A stretch of 64,000 nucleotides of DNA from Branchiostoma belcheri (Eukaryota > Chordata > Leptocardii > Amphioxiformes > Branchiostomatidae): the NCBI RefSeq assembly GCF_001625305.1, contig NW_017803669.1:247299-311298 (forward strand), written 5' to 3'. Positions within the stretch are counted from its first letter, which is position 1. Each line of letters opens with the position of its first letter. The notes beneath the pieces were generated by a model, which was not told the DNA's origin, did not search any database, and saw only the letters and a program-made list of their open reading frames with translations. Positions 12,420 through 24,439 of this stretch are shown here, piece after piece. The position numbers and the translations under genes were made by a program.

Positions 12420-12740
12420 TTTACCGAAGGAAAACATATTGTTTTTGCTCCTTTTCTTCCTCTTCTTCTTCTCCAAACAGTGACCCCTGACCTGACCAAT
12501 GACATGATTTGTTGACGTCATTTTAAAAAGCATGAATGACATTCTATGGACATGTATCCAAAGTATCCCAAAAATTCCTAAAATGTAATATTTTGCCTGA
12601 AAATGGCCACACACAAAAATGAAAGCCTGTATATCCACTCTACCCTCATGCCAAATTTGATGTCATTTGGTCCAAAAATGAAGAAATTGAATCCATTTAA
12701 CAAAATGGCAGGAGAAGGAGAAGAAACACGAGGGAAAACA
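12420..12740. repeat. Related repeat bounded by inverted TTCTTCTCC tracts
   Basis: TTCCTCTTCTTCTTCTCC on the left, GGAGAAGGAGAAGAAACACG on the right. The interior has AAAAAGCATGAATGACATTC and AAATTTGATGTCATTTGG. Confidence 0.5.
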
Positions 12741-12884
12741 GTATAATGTCTTCACCACACCACTACGTGAAGCCATAACAATACATGTAGATATTCCAAT
12801 TACAACAGTATGCTTGCAACTTGACGACAAGATGCCAGATGAAGATTAACAACTTGGGAGACAAGAAAATTTTTAGGTAAATGA

Positions 12885-13080
12885 TGTTGTGAGGCAGAAT
12901 GGTCTTGAACCAAGTGACTGAGCCTGTGGGCAGGTTTAACTTGTAGGAACCCACATACATCAGCACTGCCACTCTTGTGGCTTGGGTTATGAACTTCTTG
13001 GCTGCATTACGTATTCTTGGAGCTGTTATTAGCTTGTGGCTTTCATGCCTCAGCTGGGCCAGGGGGTATCTCATCTTTAT
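12885..13080. repeat. Diverged repeat pair, copy 1
   Basis: CTTGTGGCTTGGGTTATGAA, TTCTTGG, GAGCTGTTATTAGCTTGTGG and CCAGGGGGTA align in order with 13705-13805. The minus-strand frame (APRIRNAAKKFITQAT) is mirrored in the second copy as APQINNTTNKFIS, so a coding origin is possible but unproven. Confidence 0.4.
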
Positions 13081-13322
13081 AACTTTTACATCATATGCCT
13101 GGAAAACATTTGATATAATATCTATATCTTTATAATCAGTTAGGACTCATGATTGTGGCAGTTCTAGGCTGACTTACAATGTTGGGTTGGGTGAAAAAAA
13201 AATCCACTGGAAAAAAGAAACCCTGATAAAAACGCCTAAAAAAATAACCTAAAACCCAAACCTCTGCTTGGAGACTAACAAATGTATACCTAGTCTATTA
13301 GGCTCATCTGTGTTTGTATGTA

Positions 13323-13533
13323 ACATCCGTGTCCATAATATCACCAGGGTCCATAATATCGCCACCTTGAGAAATAGTGTGCTTTAAGATATTTTTACTG
13401 CAACATACTTTTGGTATGCACTCCTGCACACCTCAAATGTACATACCGTATGTTGCAGTAAAAATATCTTAAAGCACACTATTTCTCAAGGTGGGGATAT
13501 TATGGACCCTGGTGATATTATGGACACGGATGT
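13323..13533. mobile_element. TA-flanked hairpin MITE, copy 1
   Basis: A 211-bp near-perfect inverted repeat starting ACATCCGTGTCCATAATATC, flanked by TA at 13321-13322 and 13534-13535. The loop lies near the GCACTCCTGCACACC stretch. The TA target suggests mobilisation by a Tc1/mariner-type transposase. Confidence 0.82.
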
Positions 13534-13704
13534 TAGCATATTTGTTTTTTTTTAATCTTTTACAAATGCACAGTCAGGAAATTTTTCTTCTATGCAACAT
13601 GTAACCTGGGAAATTGAGATTCATAGGTAATGCAAATTATTACATATTAGACATTTTTGCTGCTACTGTGTAACAGCCAAGCCTAACTTGAGGGAATAGC
13701 TTCT

Positions 13705-13805
13705 CACTTGTGGCTCAGCTTATGAACTTGTTGGTAGTGTTATTTATCTGGGGAGCCATTGTATAGCTTGCTGGCATTTGCAGCTTGGCTGAGTCAGGGG
13801 GAAAG
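13705..13805. repeat. Diverged repeat pair, copy 2
   Basis: CTTGTGGCTCAGCTTATGAA, TTGTTGG, GAGCCATTGTATAGCTTG and TCAGGGGGAAAG; counterpart of 12980-13075. Confidence 0.4.
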
Positions 13806-14154
13806 TTTGGGGATATTATTGCCTGTTGGAGGCCAGATACATAATGCATGGTGAGGTGTGGATGAAAGTTTAATGTAGAAGCTGATGAGGTCGTGCATCC
13901 AGGATCACAGAGGTACAGCTCTGTGCTGACCTCGCTGTGAGGCAGAATAATTTCTGTCAGCGGTTTTGGATACATGCCAGTGTAAAGATGAACATGTGAA
14001 ATTTGGTAAGTTGGCCTATATATGATGAAAACATTGGCATTATTGGATTCTTTTGAGAGAAAGTCTGTGTGACCAGCTTGAATGATGAGAAAGAGGTAAA
14101 CAACAAAACAAGGCTGATCCAAAAAACTCTATAGGGACAACGTTTTACATACTA

Positions 14155-14212
14155 TACTAGAAAGGCTGACATTTGCTTTGGAGCAAATGCAGCATGGCTT
14201 CAAAACATTTTA
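14155..14212. repeat. Short repeat with AGCAAAT hairpin, copy 4 (inverse)
   Basis: CTAGAAAGGCTGACATTTGC then TTTGGAGCAAATGCAGCATG. Confidence 0.5.
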
Positions 14213-14215
14213 CGA

Positions 14216-14486
14216 CATGGCAGAGAAAGAAGAATACAAAGTAATACATTCACGAAGGGAAAACATTCACGAAAATGTCTCGCAGTGTTTGCCGCTTGTA
14301 ACGCGGAGAGTGAACAGCTCATGAACAGTATGGGTGCATTTCTTTTTAAAGTATGTTCTACAAAATCAAAAATGTTTTAAAAATTCATTCATCAAAACCT
14401 GACCACTTTCTGACAACTAGCAGTAGAGTGCCGTGAGTTCGAGTGTGTGAAAAAGCATCCGATGTTAGGGCACCCCCTGTAAACAA
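14216..14486 (-). mobile_element. GGGTGCCCTAAC-family repeat
   Basis: On the minus strand it starts GGGTGCCCTAACATCGG, then ACACACTCGAACTC, CTAGTTGTCAGAAAGTGGTC and AGGTTTTGATGAATGAATTT. Relatives are at 21014, 55455 and 19380. Confidence 0.6.
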
Positions 14487-14639
14487 AACTTTATGGTAGC
14501 CAGACCTTACAATGAAATTGTGCTAAAAATAAAGGCCTTGAGATGAATGTTCTCTGAAGTGTATGGCCACAGTATCCAGCACCACTTTCAAGAAAAAAAA
14601 AAAACTTTAATCAGACTGAGTTTAGGGTGACACTGCATG

Positions 14640-14945
14640 AGAATTCCTTATGCATTGTATGTATTACTTCATATCAATTTCATTTCATCTCAATTTATGT
14701 ATACTACTGTTTCATTTTTGTTATTGCATCATTTTGCCATTGTTGAATTATTTTGATAACAATTCCTTATGTATGTATATGCCTTATTTCAACTCAATCA
14801 TGTTTACTTTTGGTTAGTATAGAGGAGGAGGGCTTAGCATAAGCTAAATAAGCTTTTTTCCCTCCTCCTGCACCTGTTTTATTCATTATTAATTTATTAT
14901 GTACAATTTTTATTGCTGTTGTGTAAATAATAAACAAACAAACAA
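14640..14945 (+). mobile_element. LINE-like 3' tail
   Basis: AT-rich, with a hairpin GGAGGAGGGCTTAGC...CCCTCCTCC and a terminal AAAC run (AATAAACAAACAAACAA). It has the same layout as 59500-59785. Confidence 0.38.
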
Positions 14946-15741
14946 TTATTGCATGACCACAGAATTGAATTAGTGAAGGTTGCTGAGAGTGAACATATTT
15001 GTGTACACGATGCACAACAATACGATGTGTTCAGGTTTTTCTGTGAAAATGTATGAACAAGCCAACTACAATAAACATGTATTAACGCTTTCTTGAATTA
15101 ATATTTATAATCAAAATCTTTCATTACCATGGCAACTATGTACTAATCATATCAAATGATTTTTTATGGCTATTCTTCAATGAATGATAGAAAACAAACC
15201 CCTGAATAATCTGGTCACCATGAGGGTTTATGAGACATATGGGAGCAATATTCCCACATTAAGTACAGGACCATGTCAGTGCATTACAATGTAGCATCAT
15301 AAATCACCTGCTGACTAGGCTGCAGCAAATTTCCATATTTCCTCATAGGGGTCTACAAGGGAGAATTTACCCACCTCATAAGGTTACAAGGTGGTCTTGT
15401 AGTTAAGGTTGTTGCCATAGAATCTGACTTGCCCATCATTTTTTTTACATGTATCTGCATCATCAGTGTAACACAGCTATGCAGGCACAAGTCGTAAATG
15501 ATTTTATTATGTTGCCAAATATAGCATTAATGAACTCCATGCACAGCTATATAGTGAGGATGCATCTACCACATATGCTGGAGAAAATTAGGTTCAACAT
15601 AAGTTCCACTCTACTCTTGTTATTTAGTTTGGTTAAGTTTGTAAATATTAATGATATTTTGTGTGTTCCCTAAAACTACGTAATTCAGCTTTTTGCACAA
15701 TACTTTGTCAATTTTATGTCAATTTTCAAATAAATCATTTA

Positions 15742-15956
15742 ACATCCGTGTCCATAATATCACCAGGGTCCAAAATATCGCCACCTTGAGAAACAGTGTG
15801 CTTTAAGATATTTTTACTGCAACATACTTTTGGTATGCACTCCTTCACACATCAAATGTACATATCTAGGGTATGTTGCAATAAAAATATCTTTAAGCAC
15901 ACTTTTTCTCAAGGTGGCGATGTTATGGACTGTGGTGATATTATGGACACAGATGT
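15742..15956. mobile_element. TA-flanked hairpin MITE, copy 2
   Basis: A 215-bp inverted repeat of the same family as 13323-13533, flanked by TA at 15740-15741 and 15957-15958. Small arm differences show independent mutation. Confidence 0.82.
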
Positions 15957-15959
15957 TAT

Positions 15960-17730
15960 ATGATAGTTCTAGGAATAAACTTTTGAATGTTAAAACATTT
16001 TGGTACTTGAAGTCATTTTGTATGAGGAGGCAGGTCAAGATTTGGTTAGCAGTGAAACTTGGCTGTGGTGGTGGAATGTGCCGGCAATGATATAGATTAA
16101 TCTATACATGCCCCTAAGCAAGGACAGGCCAGACAAGTAAAACTGAACAGGGCAATAATTGTGCATCAGAGGTGCTCAGGGGAAATTGACCATGTCTTGG
16201 ACACAAAACATCAAATTAATTTGGAGCTATCGGTGCGTGAACCATTTAAAGTTAGTGATCCCAGGTCGATAGAAATATACTACATGTGCCAACAACATGC
16301 ATGTAGTATTTCAGCACTTTCTAACTTGAGTTACTACAGTCCATAAGTCAAGTCAAAGCTGTGTCCTACACCATGAGGGGTGTAAGGTCCCTCTGGACCA
16401 GTTATGTAACTTACATGACGTTTTAAGTCTTTTTTTATAAAGGATTTGACTGTATTTCAGTTGCATAGAGCTAAAATATTAAAAGTCTAATAATAACTTG
16501 AGTGGTGTTGAAAGGAAGAAAGATTGGAAGTCATTTGCGCATGATTGAAGGCATCTTACAAGTTGTGTCTGTAGTTCTTGATTTCTTTTTACAAAACCAG
16601 CACAATTTCCAGACACCATTCTTAAAACAGGCCTTCAAGATGGTGATGATAATGATAACTTTCAATATAACACTTAGTCTAGTATTTCTTAGCTATCTAA
16701 GATTTGTCTTTTAGACTGAAGCATTGCTGGGTAAATATGTGTGTGGCTAACTGGCCCTGACACTTAACTGGTTAAAGAGACATTCTTTGCTTTGCTTTCA
16801 TTCTTTGCTTTGCTTTCTTGTATCAGATTGAATAACGTGACACATTCACAACCATGTCCTATAGATATCGAGTTTCATCAATTTGCCTCACAAATGAAGC
16901 AATAAAATCGCAGTCTCAGAGCATTTAATACATGTAATTTCTGTAATACTAGAGGTATGGTGCAACTTTGCCAGTTATAGATTTTTGTATTGCTCCCTCA
17001 TAATTGTGAATCATTATAGACGGAGGGCAATCAAGCGTGGCAGAAAATTGATAACAGATTGGCCATGAATTAATCATGTCAGAAAATGAAAAGAATCTTT
17101 ACTCTGAGGAGTTTTCTGGTGCAATTTGTCCTGCTTAATGAAAATCTGATGGTTGCCAATAATTTATATCGGTATAAGCTGTGCCAATTATTAGCATATC
17201 TAACTCAGTTTGCAGTGCATGCAAATGTATGTTTTGCCAGAACTGAAAGACTAGACTAAGTGTGCTTTTCCTCTATTTCTTGTCATCTAGATGTAACACA
17301 TGCATGTGATCAGAAAGAAATGACATCACAGCTGCGATATTGGATGATTGAACCTGGAAGAGTTAGGCCTATTACTGTGTACAGCTGATTGCTTCCTCTG
17401 TCCTTGGTGCTGAATTAGTAGTGATTGGTTCTGGTATGTGCTGTCATGTACTGGACTGAGAAGTTAGCTCCATTTTGTGATGTCCTTTCTGAATTATTCA
17501 GGACTAATCTACATTTTTGGGTCAAACACTCCCAAAAGTGGGTGTAGATGTATAAGTAAAGTGTAGATGTGAACAAAAACAAAACAAAAAAACAAGCTTT
17601 TTAGGGATCTCAATTCAGTTTTAGCTCACTAAAAAGCTTTAATCAAAACAGTATCATTTTCTCCATTTGCCCATTTAGTATGATTTTGACAAAGAAGGCT
17701 ATTTTTGCATTTCATCATAATTTATGCAAA
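15960..17730. other. Anonymous sequence
   Basis: No gene or repeat family recognised, apart from a duplicated CATTCTTTGCTTTGCTTTC near 16781-16817. Confidence 0.4.
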
Positions 17731-17732
17731 TG

Positions 17733-17808
17733 AGCTGATTTGAATAAATTACGTTAAATGGTATTTTAATATTTTAATACCATTTAACATAATTTATTCA
17801 AATCAGCT
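17733..17808. repeat. 76-bp hairpin
   Basis: AGCTGATTTGAATAAATTAC and its near-perfect inverse meet around TTTTAATATTTTAA. The octamer-like TTTATGCAAATGAGC lies just outside. Confidence 0.8.
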
Positions 17809-17929
17809 AAAACCTTCACTTCACTTCACAAATGCCACAAATATGAAATTCCCAGCAGTTATCACTATGGAATTATAGCATTTTCTCTTATTTGTGCAAA
17901 TAAGTCATTTACATAGTCATGTAGTCATT

Positions 17930-18198
17930 TACGGCTTGCTTGTTGATGCATAAATCATGTCCACCTCTCCACAACATGTATTTCACACGTTTCTGCTCTG
18001 ACAGAGCTTCAGCACTGGAACACTGGCCATTCAGCACTAGAATTCCTGTGTGGAGCTTTCTTCGGTACCCTTGCAAAATGCTGAAGCATACAGGCACCAG
18101 AAGCATACAGGCACCAGTACCCAAAGACAGTGGCAGAAACGTGTAAAATACATATTGTGGGGAGGTGGGCATGACACGTGTCGGCAGGCAAGCGGTAC
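17930..18198. mobile_element. 269-bp hairpin MITE
   Basis: Left arm ATGTCCACCTCTCCACAACA (from 17957) and TTCACACGTTTCTGC are inverted at 18130-18172, with matching CGGCTTGC/GCAAGCGG outer ends. An inner CAGAAGCATACAGGCACC repeat occurs twice. Confidence 0.7.
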
Positions 18199-19380
18199 AA
18201 CTCTTACTTTACCTGTAACTGCAGAAGGAATTTTACCTGCAACTGCAGGAAGAATGTGTCATAGGATGTTATTACACTATCGAAAACAGAATGGTCCGCG
18301 CTACTTTAGGATCCAGCTGCTGCCACGTTTGACAGTTCGAGCTGTAGTACCGCTCACCGATAAAGCACATCAGCAGAACATACTGCACCTGCACGAAATC
18401 CGTAATGTATTGTGGATAGCACTTTGGCAGAACATCTCAGATAAAGTTGTATTTGAATGCATATATAAGGCTAACACCCCGTCTCTAGTTTCTAAATGTT
18501 ATGTAGGAAACAAGCAAAATTCTAATGCAACGTTGACCAAAAATCCAATGAAACTGTAAAAAAAACAGGGTTTCACACAGGCACAGTACGTTCTGCGGGC
18601 ATGCTACTAATATACATATAGCTGCCATGTGACATTTCTGCGCTATAGAGGCTACCCTGTGTATTAGGCCAGGTTATCCCGTCATTTATCTGCATAAGGG
18701 GGGATTAGTATGGCTTCGATCTGCACCGGTTCCTGCAGCCATACTGCTGGTCCCTGACACACCTTGGTACAAATCAAACCGGACACTGACAGATAGCTGG
18801 TCTTGCAGGATAGTCTGGGATGAGCTCTGGGGAGAGTGTGCTCGGCAGACAGACTACATGTACCTGGTCCAGCAGCCTGGCACTGTCAACAAACCTGTCT
18901 TGGGGCAACAGCAGCTTTGTGGTTGGGCAATTTTGATATTGGGCATGTTATGGCCAAATGTTTGGCAACTGCTTTGTCAACAATGAGTTTCTGTGTTATA
19001 TACATTATGCATTGCCAAATGCTTTATTGGTGCTCGCATCAATTCTTCCACAACGAGTCCGTGGTGATAAAGTGACAAAAAGGTTTCAAGGGTTTCGGTT
19101 TGAGTATACATTTCCCATAATATGCTACAAAATGGCAATGGTTCTGAGCTTCTTCGAGTACTAAGCCGTTACCCTGGGAAAATCTGTGTTTTCCATGCAG
19201 CCATGGTTAAAAATGACAAAAAAAAGGACCCCTTACTTTAAAATGTACTAAATAAATTGGGCGCACAAAATATCAATCAAGTGTATTGATAAGCGGCACG
19301 GCACCCCTTTCCACCAAAAGAGTGAAAAATTCCGACCCGCGTTTAGTACAGAAATCACAGGCCGTCGGGCTGAGGGTGTC
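18199..19380. other. Anonymous sequence
   Basis: Holds most of a 169-codon open frame (18050-18559) that begins inside the hairpin MITE and shows no domain; no other signal. Confidence 0.4.
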
Positions 19381-20140
19381 AAATTGCTCCGAACACAGAA
19401 GCCATTAACGCTCAGTGTTACAAGCGACAAACTCTGTGAGATGTTTTCGTGAATGTACCTTCGTGAATACGGCAACACTAGATAGTGTGTAGTGGACGCT
19501 TTGGTAATTTTGCTCTCTTGAGGCATTCATTATGAAATTAAGTAAACAAAATTAGAATAGAATTTGATGATATTTTAACTTTCTTTGGACAGTAAAATTG
19601 CGATTGTGTGTACTTCTCTCAAGATGAGTGTAATATCTAACACAATCAGTCCGTGTTTCCACTGAAAACACAGCTTACGCAATCAATGCGGTCCCAGGGG
19701 AATCATGGGAAATGCAGACGACAGTGGTGTGGACGTTGTTTTTCATGGGTCAGTTTTCTACAAAACAAAGACTCAGAGACCCACATATTTACTGATTAAT
19801 TGTAAAGCTTTATTCCTTGTGTACATTTGTATGTGGCAGTTGTGTGAAATCTTGGTACACGTCATTTATTTCTGGGCACGAGTCGCCGCAATGCGGTGAC
19901 CCTCCTTCCAGTGCATTATGATTGGTGAAAATGACTGATATTCTCTTTTTCAACAAAATGATAAATATTATATAAAACTATAATTTGCATGCGAATAACA
20001 GCTGTATGCATTGACTATGTTTATTTGCCTTTATAATTAGTGAAGTTAGTCAACTTTAGTGACAACAAACACAGCATACTTTTGCATAATAAGATCAGTA
20101 AAAAATCTGTCCAAAAAGTTAGGGCACGTCTGAAGTTGGG
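19380..20140 (+). mobile_element. GGGTGCCCTAAC-family, right-hand parts
   Basis: 19405-19590 matches 55620-55800 (GTGAATGTACCTT, GGACGCTTTGGTAATTTT). 19975-20140 matches 21240-21397 and ends AAGTTAGGGCAC. Confidence 0.5.
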
Positions 20141-20648
20141 GCACATTTGAATGTGTTGAGGTTGCATATTCACTCCGTGCTCTCTGTCTACCATGCATTA
20201 TTAGCCTAGCAAAATATTAGCTAGACTTGTCCCTTAGATTCTGGTTTTTACCCAAGGGTCTGTCAGGTGGTATCTACCAATACCTACAGGTAATGCTGGC
20301 ACCTTGAGGTTAAAGATCCTATCTTGAACTTGGAAGGAGCAACTTTTATTTTGTTTCACTTTCCTCCCAAGATATTGGCATTACTGGGTTTGTGTTGAGT
20401 TCACATGGATCCTTTAGGTACTGTCTGACACAAAAGCTTAAAACCTGGGTAAAGAAGTTGATCCCTTAAGAGCTTTAGAATAGCCACTGTAAGTGCAGCT
20501 GTACAAGTATAGCTACATGTAATACCAGGCCATTGGGAGATGTAGGTGATTGCTATTTCTGTCCTTGGTTCTGAAGTAGCAGTGGTAGGTTCTGGTCTGT
20601 GCTGTCTTGTTCTATACCATGACTATTTTGTGCTGTTACTTTCTATAA

Positions 20649-21012
20649 GGCCACACCAATTTAATTTCTTGGTTAACGGATTTGCCTCTTCATTTTTTTT
20701 CTGATTTGCAAATAAAAATAAAAATTCAGAATCAACTGCAAAATGCTCATATTTTGCCCTGAACAGTTGAAAACAGTCCTTTTCTTACTACTTGTTACAG
20801 TCATTCCATCTTTCAATGCAATGGTATCATTAAAAGTTCAAAATTCATTGTTTAGATTTTGAACCAGCCCGGTGTGTTGACTTCATGGCTCCTATCGTAC
20901 CATTTTTTGGCCATAATGGGATGCCTAGGCCTGTTTTTTTTTTTTTTCAGACTGCCCGCTCCATTATTTTTCTAGAAAAATTCGTGAACCAAGAAATTAA
21001 ATTGATGTGGCC
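20649..21012 (+). mobile_element. GGCCACACC-family MITE, copy 4
   Basis: A 364-bp element flanked by TAA (20646-20648 and 21013-21015). The right TIR carries one change (GATGTGGCC). Confidence 0.85.
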
Positions 21013-21013
21013 T

Positions 21014-21397
21014 AACGGGGGTGCCCAAACATCATACGCTTTTCACACACTCCAACTTATGGTGTTCCATTGCTAGTTGTCAGGAAGTGGTCAGGTTTTG
21101 ATGAATTAATTTTGAAGACATTCATGTAAAGAAGATACTCAGATAAGAAATGCACTTAATACTGTTCATGAGCCATTCACGTTCCCCATTACAAACGGCA
21201 TACACTGTGAGACCTTTTCGTGAATGTACCTTGAAATGTACCTATTCATGTAGAATTATACTTTGCATGCAAATAACAGCTGTATGCATTGACTATGTTT
21301 ATTTACCTTTTTCATTAGCAAAGTCAGTGACAACAATCACAGCATACGTAATATGCATAATAAGATCAGTAAAATTTCCATATTAAGTTAGGGCAGG
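21014..21397 (+). mobile_element. GGGTGCCCTAAC-family element, possibly complete
   Basis: It begins GGGGGTGCCCAAACATC and ends AAGTTAGGGCAG, the inverse of the start. The interior matches 14216-14486 (inverse) and, in its right half, 19975-20140 (GCATAATAAGATCAGTAAAA). It directly abuts MITE copy 4. Confidence 0.6.
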
Positions 21398-22189
21398 TAT
21401 ATCCAATGTAGGTGCTGCCCATGATTGTATGAGATTTTTCCATTTTTAACGAAGCGTGAAGACCCCCGCTGGGGGTCATTATGATCCGCTATGTAACAGA
21501 AGAGTTTTTGACAAAAGATTGTAAACAGCCAGAGAGATTAGTCCAAAGTGCTCTGCTCAGTCCAATAATAATCTGCTCGCTGTTAATATGTTCCATGGTC
21601 ACATGTACATGTATATATTGCTTATACCATACATCATGTGACCGTGCTATGGCCATACACTATTTTGTTTCTTCATTCCCATTTGTTGCATTTTATTTTA
21701 CCTATTAGACCAGCAAATAAGGCTTACCTCAATGTTTCCTAAAAGTTTCAACTCTTAAAGGCATCCAATGCGATTTCAGAGCAGCAAAATTGGAAATAAT
21801 CTGAATAAGGCAATCTTTATGATATTGACACATGCTACTTCACATTAGCACATTTCAATCAGTATTTCATACTTTGGGTATTTAAAACTGCAGAAACAAG
21901 CCCCAAGATGAGTCCTCTATTTTATGGGAGGTACCCTAAAAATCAGCCAAGGGTCCCTCCAGTAACCATTTTCTGTAGAATCTTTTTTTTCTCCATGAGG
22001 GTCAATATACAATGTACATTGGGACAGTGTGGTTTCAACTCTTCATGTACATGTAGAGAAGTGACTAGAATATTGACTTTGAAAAATCGGGTTTCCAAGC
22101 CCTTGAAAAACTGCACTGGATGCCTTTAAGTAAAACTGAAGCAGAAAATTGAATTACAATTTATCTACAAATTAACAAATGGGTAATTA
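21398..22189. other. Anonymous sequence
   Basis: GACCCCCGCTGGGGGTC palindrome at about 21462-21478; otherwise nothing recognised. Confidence 0.35.
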
Positions 22190-22470
22190 AATATGTCTAG
22201 CCCAATGGGACAACCATTTGATGAAATACATGAATATTTAATGGCCAGCATCCTGTATCCCTGTTCTTTATCAAGCTCTGGAACCATAAATCATGTGATC
22301 CCACGAGCAAAGAGATTTCCGATAGTGCCTGAGCTTTATCGGAATGATCAGGTTTTTGTCACAAAAGAACGATTAATATTGTCCGGAAAAACTTCCTGTT
22401 ACAAAGAATCATTCTATTATGTTTGGATAGGCTTATTGGCAGGAGGAAAAGAGAATGTCCGTTCTTAAAT
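22190..22470. other. Possible conserved non-coding element or unassigned exon
   Basis: A repeat-free block with complex, non-AT-biased composition and homeodomain/GATA-like words (GAATATTTAATGGC, CTTTATCAAG, CTTTATCGG). An open frame of 91 codons (22193-22468) has no recognised motif. Confidence 0.2.
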
Positions 22471-22839
22471 TTATAATGGAGGGTTTTCAATGTGCATTTC
22501 ATGCTGTAGCTACATTTTGTATGATGTTACCTGAGTGTATTCTGCCTAATGGTATATTACACCAGATTTGTTCAGTTTTAGCTGTACAGAGAATTGTTCC
22601 CAGATGTACAAAGTCATGTAATCCACTGTAATCTGGGGCATTCCCCTTCTTTTAGACTTTGTTACACAAACTTACCTACTTAAATAATTATATACTTACT
22701 TACATTATGAAAATAACTACTAAATAAGTATTAAGTACATGTAGGAGTACTTGGTGAGCTCAACACACATGGCACTTGTTTTTCCCCTGTGACAGGAACT
22801 GATCTGTTAAATCAGATTTGCATCAGCTGACTTTTATTA

Positions 22840-23010
22840 CCTCCGGGGGAGGAGACATCCTTCCGCAGGAAGGGTATTAGAACGATTTGAAATTTTTATG
22901 TTCGCAGCTGTTTCTTGCATTGGGTTGGACGGATTTTTTGGGTACTCAGTATACGTTTTGTTATTGGGCTGTAGATGATGCACGTTCTTTTGCTTTTGTT
23001 GTATTTGTGT
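22840..23010 (+). repeat. Dispersed repeat, GGAGACATCCTTCC family, copy 1
   Basis: TTACCTCCGGGGGAGGAGAC with a hairpin ACATCCTTCC...GGAAGGGTATT, then GTTCGCAGCTGTTTCTTGC. Shared with 57903-58060. Confidence 0.6.
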
Positions 23011-23388
23011 TTTCGGGCGTGAAAATTAAGACTTTGGCTGCACTCGGACACCCCTTTGACCCTGAAAATGGTCTCGCGCGATGACCTTTGGTGTGTCAAA
23101 GACATTATCGGTTTGGTCCACGTGCCGTATGCTTCGCACAGTGGGGTGTTCGGTTTCGATAAATTCTTTGTTTAAAAATATGCACCAAAACGCTGTTTTC
23201 CACGGCTGCATAGCCCAATTTAGTGAAAATATGCACAATTCAAAGAACCTTTGGTGAAAATATGTATTTCTTTTCGGATTTATGGTGTCTTTTGAGCTCG
23301 ATCCCGGAACCCGGAAGTGTTGAAACTCCATGAAACTCCATGTATCAATGTAAGTGATGACTGACATAATCAAATGGCAATCATGCAA

Positions 23389-23560
23389 ATCTGGCTGTAA
23401 TTTTCATAATTAATGAGGAAATTCTTATGGCAAACTTATGGCATATTATGTTCAAACTTATGGCATATATAATTGAGAACGAGAAGAACATCAGCAGATA
23501 TTGATTATGTAAATGAAGACCTACTTTGCATAATTAATGAAAAAATGCTAATAATTTCAT
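23389..23560. mobile_element. Octamer-rich element fragment
   Basis: TTTTCATAATTAATGAGG and TTGCATAATTAATGAAAAAA units match the family at 32871 and 51441. Confidence 0.55.
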
Positions 23561-24439
23561 AATTGGGTGCCCATCGGACGATTTTTCATGCACTTGAACT
23601 CCAGTTCCCAGTCCCAGAATTCTGCAGAATTCTGCAGAATTGGGTTAATTCCCAAGGGGTCACCGATGGCTACAACATATTTCTTACATCATTTTTACCT
23701 ATATCTTAGAATATTAGCCCATCTAGACGTAAGGTTACTGAGATATGGGAATTAGTCTGGAATTAAACCCAGGAATTCCGGAATTAAACTGGGCACTGTT
23801 TTTCGCATTTTCTTGGGACCGTCTACACATGGTTCATGAGCAATAAGTTAGTGTGGGTGAGAGATGACACTGGGTATAGTAGTATATTGTTTGGGGTGAG
23901 TTGTCTGTGGGTTAATGTGTACTATGCTTGAATGTCCAGAACAGAGCACTAGGTTGACAGCATGTTGCTAATAATAATAATAATTGTAATTAGTGGGGAA
24001 AGAGAAGGAAAGTGACAGGAGCTCAAAGGTCAGACACAGAAAATGGGGTGAACTTGAAGGTCTCAGAATCTGGCCAGCTACAGGAGCTATCAGAAATATG
24101 AGGTCAACATATGGGGGAATTCGGGAGGATTGTATACTAGTAAGCAACCCCTCAACACTGCAGTCAGTTTCTGTCCTAGTCCCATTTAACAATCTCCTTG
24201 GTTGGGCCCAAATACCAAAATACGATAATTCTGAAAGTCTGAAACCTCCAATTTGAATGGTTATGAATTGGAAGCATGGAAAGTTGGCACGAAGTCATTA
24301 ATCTCTGGGCTGTTCCAGGTGGCCTACTGGGATTCATTACTCTGTAATTCTGATCAGGCCTCAGTTTGTCTGGAATTGCAAATCCCAGTAAGCCTTTTGC
24401 CAGAATAGTGATGGATGACTTCATATAGCCACTGAAATT
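23561..24439. other. Anonymous sequence
   Basis: Short AATTCTGCAG repeats at 23618-23640; no gene seen. Confidence 0.35.

Noticed and set aside
13715..14122. 135-codon minus-strand open frame
   Set aside because: No domain or splice partners; kept only as part of a diverged repeat pair.
18050..18559. 169-codon open frame
   Set aside because: It starts inside a hairpin MITE arm, has no recognisable domain, and has no splice context linking it to another exon.
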